From NCBI GenBank assembly GCA_017311315.1, contig CM029620.1, forward strand, positions 1,307,787 through 1,371,786: a stretch of 64,000 bases of DNA, given 5' to 3'. The position numbers were made by a program, and so were the translations under genes. Under the pieces are notes generated by a model. That model made no database searches, had not been told where the DNA came from, and saw only the letters and a program-made list of their open reading frames with translations. Source of the DNA: Dendrocalamus latiflorus. Lineage: Eukaryota; Streptophyta; Magnoliopsida; Poales; Poaceae. This document shows, one piece after another, positions 33,301-40,321 of this stretch. The first letter of the stretch is position 1, and each line of letters opens with the position of its first letter.

Positions 33301-35364
33301 GGTGTTCCTTTTACTTGGGCCACCAATCATCAACAAGCTTTCGACACTCTCAAAGATAAGTTAACACATGCCCCTTTGCTTCAACTTCCTGATTTCAGCA
33401 AGACTTTTGAATTAGAATGTGATGCTAGTGGCATAGGTCTTGGGGGTGTGTTAATGCAAGAAGGAAAACCTGTTGCTTACTTTAGTGAAAAGTTAAGTGG
33501 TCCTAGTTTGAACTATTCTACCTATGATAAAGAATTATATGCTCTAGTTCGAACTTTGGAAACATGGCAGCATTATTTATGGCCCAAAGAGTTTGTAATA
33601 CATTCTGATCATGAATCCTTGAAACATATTCGAAGTCAAACCAACCTGAACCGTAGACATGCTAAGTGGATTGAGTTTATTGAATCTTTTCCCTATGTCA
33701 TTAAATATAAAAAGGGCAAAGAAAATGTGATAGCTGATGCGTTGTCTAGGAGATATACCATGCTTTCACAACTTGATTTCAAAATCTTTGGGTTAGAGAC
33801 AATAAAGGAGCAATATGTGCATGATGCTGATTTTAAAGACGTGTTGCTAAATTGTCAAGAGGGAAAGGGTTGGAATAAATTTGTTGTGCATGATGGTTTC
33901 ATATACCGTGCTGGCAAGCTATGCATTCCTGTTGGCTCCGTTCGTCTTTTGTTGTTACAGGAGGCGCATGGAGGAGGATTGATGGGCCACTTCGGCGTGA
34001 AGAAGACTGAGGACATTCTGTTCCACCATTTTTATTGGCCAAAGATGAGGCATGACGTCGAACGCTTCATTTCTCGCTGCACCACGTGCCAAAAAGCTAA
34101 GTCACGACTTAATCCTCATGGTTTATACATACCTCTTCCTGTTCCAAGCGTACCTTGGGAAGATATTTCTATGGACTTTGTTTTAGGGCTTCCTAGGACA
34201 AAGAAGGGGAGGGATAGTATTTTTGTTGTCGTGGATAGATTCTCTAAGATGGCTCATTTTATACCATGTCATAAAAGTGATGATGCTACACATGTTGCTG
34301 ATTTGTTCTTTAAGGAAATTGTTCGCTTGCATGGTATTCCGAATACGATAGTTTCAGATCGTGATGCTAAATTTCTTAGTCATTTTTGGAGAACCTTGTG
34401 GGGACAGTTGGGAACTAAACTGTTATTTTCCACTACCTGTCATCCCCAAACTGATGGACAAACTGAGGTAGTCAATAGAACATTGTCTACTATGCTTAGG
34501 GCTGTGCTTAAAAAGAACTTAAAAATGTGGGAGGAATGTTTGCCTCATGTGGAATTTGCTTATAATCGTTCGCTGCATTCTACCACGAAGAAATGCCCTT
34601 TTGAAATTGTTTATGGTTTCATACCTCGTGCACCTATCGACTTGTTGCCTCTTCCGGCTTCAGAAAAAGTAAATTGTGATGCGCAACAACGTGCTGATTT
34701 CATACGTAAGATGCATGAGACAACTAAAGAGAACATTGAGATTATGAATGCTAAATATAAAGTTGCTGGTAGTCAAGGACGCAAGCATATTACTTTTGAA
34801 CCGGGTGATCTTGTGTGGTTACACTTGCGTAAAGAACGATTTCCTGAATTGAGAAAGTCTAAACTCATGCCTCGTGCAGATGGTCCTTTTAGAGTGCTTG
34901 AACGTATTAATGATAATGCATATAAGTTAGACTTGCCTGCAGATTTTGGGGTTAGCCCCACCTTTAACATTGCAGATTTGCGACCTTGCTTGGGCGTGGA
35001 AGATGAGCTTGAGTCGAGGACGACTCCAATTCAAGAAGGGGAGGATGATGAGGACATCACTTCTATTGATATGAACACCCCTCTTACTGCTTCCATGAAT
35101 GATGGGCAAGGTCCAATCACTCGGGCACGTGCTCGTCAACTCAACTATCAGGTAAACTCGTTTTTAGGAGTCAATAATATTTCCGCTGAGCATTCGATAC
35201 TTCCTAAGACTTGTGATTTTCTTGTCCTTAGGAACCATGGAGAAGAACCACGCGAGCTCAAGTGTAGAAGTGGAACCGTGAAGCGCAAGCCAACTCATAT
35301 TCGCGAGTTCGACTCAGATTCGGACTGCTGGACAGCGCCTACTTCAAATGACCATAACTTTTGA
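30379..35364 (+). CDS. gag-pol: gag-pol polyprotein of E, intact, 1661 codons
   Basis: A single ORF starts at ATG in the context AACCATGGC. Gag covers about residues 1-400, with a capsid-like domain (LKVAMRARFVPPAFKREM, NRSVEEYYQELQIGML) and a CCHC knuckle at C367, C370, H375 and C380. The protease active site is IDGGS at 475-479, with Gly where Ser or Thr is usual. RT carries YFDD at 866-869. RNase H shows D1015 (CDASG) and E1052. Integrase has an HHCC region followed by D1266, D1327 and E1363, spaced 60 and 35. The C-terminus (GDLVWLHLRKERFPEL, then GPITRARARQL) has no classical chromodomain and runs about 106 residues into the 3' LTR. The polypurine tract lies inside the coding sequence. 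It would assemble particles, copy RNA and integrate; CRM-type targeting to centromeric chromatin is inference. Confidence 0.95.
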   Translation: MLLTMAGETSDAQECVLKGELMTLLDEQRAAITDDIDRKMDTMQLSINESIATLTTRLERMVNRPPNNGGQDHEEGDDNERQNRDAGAARPQHHPHQNRHGMGGNNNFQYHNAHVHDDPFAKVKFSIPSFAGTYDAETYLDWEMTVEQKFNAHLVPEVHRVRQATSEFKDFAIIWWTQVVNSGLAPDTWDRLKVAMRARFVPPAFKREMRKKLQRLDQGNRSVEEYYQELQIGMLRCNVEEDEEDKMARFYGGLRREIQDIIDYKEYNDINRLFQLACLAEKELQGRQQRTRSNFGGTSTSRPTQEQPKTAPPPVFRAAAPSVSRARSAALPPPSRAPEASKSTSVQAPAKSSSSVASTGRTTGIVCHRCKGMGHVMRDCPSQRAYIATEDGGYVSASDVEDEYALAANLAGDDDDHETDSDGEEILGAAATASYRTIIVQRVLSTQREQEEELQRHNLFQMFLIVKDCRVRVIIDGGSCNNLVDSGLVKKLGLTTRAHPHPYHIQWFNNSGKVKVTQSARVQFSIGSYHDVADFDVVPMQACSLLLGRPWEFDTDATHHGRSNKYSLVHKGKKITLLPLTPTEIANCDKELAENKKKELEHESENQQVVKDVFPPKKERLPSSSRTEGIKLKGCVMLATKSDLAEICHDEMPCYALICKDALFSLDDISSSLPSAVTNLLQEFEIVFPTEIPPGLPPIRGIEHQIDLIPGASLPNRAPYRTNPEETKEIERQVRDLLDKGYVRESLSPCAVPVLLVPKKDGSWRMCVDCRAINNITIRYRHPIPRLDDMLDELSGSTMFSKVDLRSGYHQIRMKLGDEWKTAFKTKFGLYEWLVMPFGLTNAPSTFMRLMNEVLRAFIGKFVVVYFDDILIYSKSLDEHLEHLRAVFVALRDARLFGNLEKCTFCTDRVCFLGYVVTPQGIEVDQAKIIAIQSWPPPKTVTQVRSFLGLAGFYRRFVRDFSTLTAPLNELTKKGVPFTWATNHQQAFDTLKDKLTHAPLLQLPDFSKTFELECDASGIGLGGVLMQEGKPVAYFSEKLSGPSLNYSTYDKELYALVRTLETWQHYLWPKEFVIHSDHESLKHIRSQTNLNRRHAKWIEFIESFPYVIKYKKGKENVIADALSRRYTMLSQLDFKIFGLETIKEQYVHDADFKDVLLNCQEGKGWNKFVVHDGFIYRAGKLCIPVGSVRLLLLQEAHGGGLMGHFGVKKTEDILFHHFYWPKMRHDVERFISRCTTCQKAKSRLNPHGLYIPLPVPSVPWEDISMDFVLGLPRTKKGRDSIFVVVDRFSKMAHFIPCHKSDDATHVADLFFKEIVRLHGIPNTIVSDRDAKFLSHFWRTLWGQLGTKLLFSTTCHPQTDGQTEVVNRTLSTMLRAVLKKNLKMWEECLPHVEFAYNRSLHSTTKKCPFEIVYGFIPRAPIDLLPLPASEKVNCDAQQRADFIRKMHETTKENIEIMNAKYKVAGSQGRKHITFEPGDLVWLHLRKERFPELRKSKLMPRADGPFRVLERINDNAYKLDLPADFGVSPTFNIADLRPCLGVEDELESRTTPIQEGEDDEDITSIDMNTPLTASMNDGQGPITRARARQLNYQVNSFLGVNNISAEHSILPKTCDFLVLRNHGEEPRELKCRSGTVKRKPTHIREFDSDSDCWTAPTSNDHNF
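35032..35045 (+). other. Polypurine tract of E, inside the gag-pol ORF
   Basis: CAAGAAGGGGAGGA abuts the 3' LTR start at 35046 and is translated as part of IQEGEDDED. Confidence 0.8.
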
Positions 35365-35999
35365 TCTAGAAGGTTTCTCGGGGCCCGTGAGTACTCGTTG
35401 GAAAGATCTTGGAGTCTACTTTCAGATGAATCTAATCTCACCTCGAAATTCTATCCGAGCCGATCAGAAACTGCAAAACAAGTGGCATCACTTTTCCAGT
35501 CCGAGTCAAAGTGGGCCTTGGGCCTTGTAATCACACTTAGACTATTTGGGCCTGCACTAATCATGGGTGTACTGTTCACGTGAACAGTACCCCGTGAATA
35601 GTACCACATCCCCTTTTGTTAGATAAGTGCGGCCTCCCCCACTCCTATTTAAGGAGGTCGCACCCCTTTAGTTTTCCTCGGGTTTTTCTTAAGAGTTTAT
35701 TCTGCTTAGCAGTTTCGCCGCATGTTCGGTTTGAGGAACCCCAACTTGTGAACTTAAACATTATTCGCAATTTCAGATTGCATCTTTTACTCTCTTGCTT
35801 GTGTTCTCGATTCGCTTGCAGGAGATAGCCTTCTTGGCGAGGTCAATCGTGTTCGGCACGGTTGATAACCAACGGAGCAGTGGTGTAGTGATTGCGAGGG
35901 GTTCGATCTGTTTTGGTCGGAGCCTTTGGATCATCAACGTCGAGATCTCCACAATCGACTTATCAGTACCTCTCGGAAGATCGGGCCATCGTCACATCA
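35046..35999 (+). repeat. 3' LTR of E
   Basis: 954 bp, one base longer than the 5' LTR. Its first 319 bp are coding for the polyprotein C-terminus. Copies of the palindrome (35569-35590) and TATA-like box (35646-35652) are present. Confidence 0.93.
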
Positions 36000-36741
36000 T
36001 TGTGTACTGGCAAACAAGAATAATTAGGATCAGAGTTTGCCCTATGCAGAGTTCTCCTACAACAATAGTTATCAATCCAGTTTGCAAATGTCTCCGTTCG
36101 AAGCCCTATACGACAGAAAGTGTAGGACCCCATTGTATTGGAAGGAAACAGGAGAAGGACAAGTGTTTGGACCAGATGTGCTGAAGCAAGCAGAAGAACA
36201 AGTTAGTCTAATCCAGGACAGATTAAAAACAGCACAAACCAGACAGAAGAGCTATGCGGATAATCGACGTAGAAGCTTAGAATTTGTATCTGGGGATCAT
36301 GTTTACTTGAAGGTGTCACCTCTCAAAGGAATGAGACGTTTTGGAGTCAGTGGAAAGCTAGCTCCCAGATTCATTGGACCTTTTCCTGTTGTGGCGAAAC
36401 GAGGAGAAGTTGCTTACCAGTTAGAGCTTCCACCTCAACTGTCAAAGGTGCATGACGTCTTCCATGTGTCTCAGCTAAGAAAGTGTCTTAGAGTTCCAGA
36501 AGAGCAGATGCCTCTAGATGAAATAAACGTGAAGGAGGACCTCACCTATCCAGAGTATCCAGTCAAGATATTGGAGGAAGCAGAGCGTCGTACGCGCAGC
36601 AAGGTTATCAAGTTCTGTAAAGTGCAGTGGAGCAACCATTCAGAATCGGAAGCGACTTGGGAACGTGAAGAGGATCTGAAAGAAGAGTTCCCCGACCTTT
36701 TTCCCAGTCCGTCCGAATCTCGGGGTCGAGATACTTTCTAA
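36000..36741 (+). pseudogene. pol: pol of element A, part 4: integrase C-terminus with chromodomain
   Basis: After the TTGTG duplication the integrase continues (PYAEFSYNNSYQSSLQM). One TAG at 36025-36027 stands where X has TGG. From 36037 the frame is open to the stop at 36739-36741. It holds the integrase C-terminal domain (FGVSGKLAPRFIGPFPV, HDVFHVSQLRKC) and a chromodomain (YPVKILEEAERRTR, VQWSNHSESEATWE). Chromodomains bind modified histone tails and steer chromovirus integration into heterochromatin. The last codons overlap the start of the polypurine tract. Confidence 0.93.
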
Positions 36742-36753
36742 GGGGGGTAGGTT
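36739..36753 (+). other. Polypurine tract of A
   Basis: TAAGGGGGGTAGGTT ends where the 3' LTR begins. A weak hairpin (GAATCTCG with CGAGATAC) precedes it at 36716-36734. Confidence 0.85.
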
Positions 36754-37578
36754 TGTAACATCCCAAAATTTGGCTTTTTGAAAAATTTAAATTCAAATTA
36801 ATTATTTTAAGCTAATTGGATTTTATTTGGCTTTTCTGAATTTTCTGGAGTTTAAAACCTATTTTTAAAATTTAAAAGGTAATTTAAAGTATGAAAATAA
36901 AATACCAACAATAGATGGAAATAATTTTTTTTAGTCCAAAATATGTCCAGAAGCTTCTGTGAATTTTTCTGGAATTTTTGGAGGTATTTTCATATTTTTC
37001 TGAGGCCTAAATAATTTTCTAGCCTTTTCTGAAAATCTAAATCGAATTTGGAAAATAAAAATTCCTCCCTGCCCCTCCGGCCGACGCGTGGACGGCCCAG
37101 ATCCGCCCACGTCGCCGCCCGGCCGATCCAAACCGCACCTCCCTCTCCCTCGCTATCTAGCGGGCCCGGCCTGTCAGCTGGCGGCCCCGCCTTCCCCTCC
37201 TCCTCGCCCGACGCGTGGACGGCTCGGATGAGCCGAGTCTCCGCGCGGGCCATCTAGCCGCCCGCTCTCACTTCCTCCCTCACCTCGCTGACCTGCAGGC
37301 CCCGCCTGTCAGGCCCGTCGTCCCCGCGGAGCCGCCTCCTTCCTTTCTTCCTCCCCTCCTTCCTTTTTCGCCGGCCGACCGTACCCGAGCCGAATCCGGC
37401 CTTTCCCTCCGTCTTCTCCCCGGTTTTGGAAGCCCCGGACGCCACCGCGACCGAATCCCCGATCTTCCGTGCTCCCCTTCCATCGGCGGCCCCTCTTTCC
37501 CGTTTCTCCCCCTTTCATTCCTTTTTCCAGCCGACCCACCGGCGAGGAATTGCCGCGCCAGTGTCCCCTCCTCCGCCC

Positions 37579-37585
37579 TATAAAA
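37579..37585 (+). promoter_or_regulatory. TATA box, A 3' LTR
   Basis: TATAAAA, copy of the 5' LTR box at 2847-2853. Confidence 0.7.
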
Positions 37586-37609
37586 GCCCCGCTCAGCTTC
37601 GCCTCCTCC

Positions 37610-40056
37610 CGCACCACCTCCCAGAGCTCTCCACCTCCTCTCCCGAGCCCTGTAGCACCCCAGCACCGTGCGCTCTCTCTCCCCGAGCTCCGCCCAACTC
37701 CGGTGAGCCTTCGCCGCCGCCTCGGTCATCCCCGGAGCCCGCCGTCGCCTCCCCGAGCTCCCTCTCGTCCGTGCAATCCTCCTCGACACCTCAGCCGCCC
37801 CTCCCCGCCGCCGGAGCGCCGTCGCGCCGGAGGACCCGAGCCAGCTCCGCCACCCCCTCGTCGCCGGCCTTCTCCGCTCGTCGTCGCACCTCGTCGACCC
37901 CTCCAACCGAACCCCCTCCGCTCAAGGATTGCATTTCGCGCACCGCCCGCACCCCTCCGACCTTCCCTCGCCGCAGGCAACCTCGCCTCCGACCATCTCC
38001 GCCCGGCCCTCCCGCAGGTATCCCTCAAGAGGGTTACCTACCCATTAGGGGTAGGCAACGCCTCCCCGCTCACTTGGCTATCACCGCTCACTCTTCCCTC
38101 CCCTCCGTTCCCTCGGCGCGCGTTCGAGCCCCCGGCTCCGCACGCTGAGGTCGAACCATTCTTTTAAAATCCCGCGTTGACAAGTGGGCCCCACACGTCA
38201 GCGGCCGCCGGTCTGCGCTGGCCACTGCCGCCTGGGCCCCACCCCCTCTGTGCTGGTCTCTGACAAGTGGGCCCAGAGTCCAGTGGGTCCCACGTGTGAG
38301 AGGTTGAGTCAGTGGGCTCACTGTCCAGTGGGTCCCACATGTCAGTGACCGCCAGTGGTTACTGTTCAGTGGGCCCCACCTGTCAGTCTCTCAGAATAAA
38401 AAAAATAGAATTTAAAATCTAATATTCCAGTGGGACCCACCTGTCAGAAATTTGGGAATTTCTAGATTTATTCAATCTGAGATTTTCAAATGAGCATAAC
38501 TTTCTCATTTTAACTCCAAATCTAGCCATTCAAATTTCTAAATTCATCTAAAATCATAATCTACCCAACTATGGCCTCTGTTGAATTTTTGGAGTTTATT
38601 TGAATTTTATTTGTATTTATTTGCTTTGTTTGCTTCGTCTTTTCTCGCGTAGATTCCAACGTTGTCGACGACCCTTCTTCACAGCAGCAAGAAGACCCAG
38701 AAACCCTGCAAGAAGGCAAGTCTCCTTTGATCATCTTGAACCTATGATTTCGAAATGTTTTAATTATTTTAAATTATGTGCATTGCTATTTATATAAAAT
38801 GTTAGTTCAAATCTTAAGGCATTAGCTAGTTATATCCAATTTTGTTATGCCCTCAGTTGAAATTTAATGCCATTTACCTTTGCAACCCTAGAAATTCCTT
38901 TGACTCATTAATGAGAGTAATATATTAAATTGTTGGTATTAGAATGATAGAACAATGCTTAGCCATGCTATTGAATACCTCATGACTCTTGCAAATGGGA
39001 AATTATGAATTATTATAATACCCTTGTTTCTAAAAGTTTAGTGGTAATTGGAGTTGCCACTGTTCTTTTAAAATAAAATAAAATGTGAAAATTTGTTTAG
39101 ATTAGGGTGGATGCTTGGTTTGGATTGGTGCAGCAAGCACGAGATCTTGTTAAGTGTATGTTCCACCCTAGTCAATTAAGGACCGACGCTTGTGTTTGTC
39201 AAGACTAAGCATTAACCATACAGCCACAAGTCTATATGGGTACGACCTAGCTGACTAACTTATGATAGTCTAGTTTAGGTGCCACCAGTGGAAAGTGGGT
39301 GCCAGGGATGGACTGGTTATTCACAGTGAGGGACAGGGATTTACTGTACTCATATGGCGCAAGAGGGGGCTTCGGTTCGGGCAGTTAGCCTACCTGCGGT
39401 GAAACCTCAGCGGGTGGTATCTAGCTAGATTAGAGTAAGGTAAAGGCTTTGTGATATTTTATCTGGGTCTCATGCCAAAGGAAGCGTGTTGACTTTTAGG
39501 ATAATTTATCTCTTGTGTAAAGTTGTACAACCTCTGCAGAGTGTAAAACTATTCGAATAGCCGTGCCCACGGTCAAGGGCGGGCAAGGAATGCATTCACA
39601 TGGTAGATTTCTGGTTTTGTTTTAAAATCAAAAGTTTTGTATTCCGAGAGTGGAGGGAACTCTCGGAAGGGTATCCTGGCGGTTGGAGCCAGAGAGGGTG
39701 GATGTAACCCGCAATATTAACTTGTTCAGTTGGAAATGATTAAGCTAGTGTAGGTGGATGGAACCTTCCCTAGAGAATAATTGTTAGTTCTGTTAAAATC
39801 ATTTACTTTATTTAACTGATGCCTTAGAAAATAATTAGTAGTAATTGAAATTATAAAATATTGCTTTGTGCAAAAGAACCATATAGCCTTCCTTTGTCAA
39901 GCCTTGCATCTATGCATTTTTCCCAAGACTTGCGGAGTACTTTATGTACTCACATGCTACACTCAAAAATAAATCTCAGAGGAAGTTGAAGCTCAAGAAG
40001 GTGTCTACGACTACTGCTTCGCTTGTGGCTGTGACGGATTCTTCCCGGAGGACTAG
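37610..40056 (+). CDS. Predicted spliced reading frame in the A LTR
   Basis: Exon 1 (about 37610-38017) ends at the donor CAG/GTATCC. Intron 1 is 635 nt and ends in a T-rich tract with CGCGTAG. Exon 2 (38653-38715, 63 nt) ends AAG/GCAAGT, a GC-type donor. Intron 2 is 1264 nt. Exon 3 (39980-40056) ends in TAG. The frame is open throughout: a Pro/Ser/Arg-rich part, then DSNVVDDPSSQQQEDP, then EAQEGVYDYCFACGCDGFF. Exon 2 and 3 match C and G, mostly with synonymous changes and indels of three. There is no ATG in the predicted mRNA part, so initiation is unexplained. The 5' LTR of A has lost exon 1 and 2, so this copy cannot act as an element leader. Exact start and use are inference. Confidence 0.45.
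38181..38447 (+). repeat. Seven GTGGGNCCCAC-type words in A LTR
   Basis: Copies of AGTGGGCCCCAC, AGTGGGTCCCAC or AGTGGGACCCAC, most followed by GTCAG, occur near 38183, 38265, 38284, 38308, 38327, 38367 and 38429. Each is close to palindromic. They fall inside predicted intron 1. Single copies occur in the D LTR (near 9958 and 10015). Confidence 0.7.
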
Positions 40057-40321
40057 GTCGCGCTTCCCCAGTCAATTGCCTGTGGCGAATTGATGGGTCG
40101 TACTCGAGTTATCTTTGCTTCCGCTTTATTTCTTGTGTGCGAGGTCTTAAACCTCTATTGTAATAATGAGACCTTGTGGTCAGTACACTTGATTATTGTA
40201 ATAAATCGTTGATGGTGATGTTTTCCATTCTGTTTAACTGTGTGCACTAGCTTTGATCTGGGACTAGTACTGTAATACACAGAGGGTCCGGGTTTGGAAA
40301 TCCGGGGGCCCGACAGAGGTG

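Larger units (their letters stand above)
28337..35999 (+). mobile_element. Ty3/gypsy element E, CRM-like, structurally intact
   Basis: LTRs of 953 and 954 bp begin TGATGAGGACATC and end CACATCA. They flank a 1.1-kb leader and one uninterrupted gag-pol ORF. The target duplication TTGTG (28332-28336 and 36000-36004) is perfect. The LTR start, the gag wording and an ORF reaching into the 3' LTR resemble centromeric CRM/CRR elements; this placement is inferred from memory of the family. Three LTR differences were noticed (near 28570, 28743 and 28882). With promoter, primer site, intact ORF and polypurine tract, it could be autonomous. It sits in the integrase gene of A. Confidence 0.9.
2022..40315 (+). 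mobile_element. Ty3/gypsy chromovirus A (Tekay/Del-like), nested host of D, B and E
   Basis: This is a complete but decayed LTR retrotransposon: 5' LTR, Met-tRNA primer site, orf0, gag, protease, RT, RNase H, integrase with a C-terminal chromodomain, polypurine tract and 3' LTR. Without the three nested insertions and their TSD copies it is about 11.5 kb; adding back a 1511-bp deletion in the 5' LTR gives about 13 kb. The chromodomain and order of domains place it among chromoviruses; Tekay/Del affiliation is inferred from the pol wording. It carries several in-frame stops and one 2-nt frameshift, so it is dead. The left flank ATCAT (2017-2021) recurs at 40322-40326, six bases beyond the expected LTR end, suggesting target duplication with extra terminal bases. 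Confidence 0.88.
36754..40315 (+). repeat. 3' LTR of element A, full length (3562 bp)
   Basis: Starts TGTAACATCCC and ends GGGCCCGACA. It retains the 1511 bp missing from the 5' LTR. In order it holds the U3 region, TATA box (37579), a GC-rich ATG-free stretch, seven GTGGGNCCCAC-type words (38181-38447), a T-rich tract ending CGCGTAG (38652), a palindromic block (39549-39572), a hairpin (39935-39951) and the conserved stop region (40054). Confidence 0.93.

Noticed and set aside
40316..40320. GAGGT as the target duplication of A
   Set aside because: The left flank is ATCAT, not GAGGT; ATCAT occurs six bases further right and fits better.
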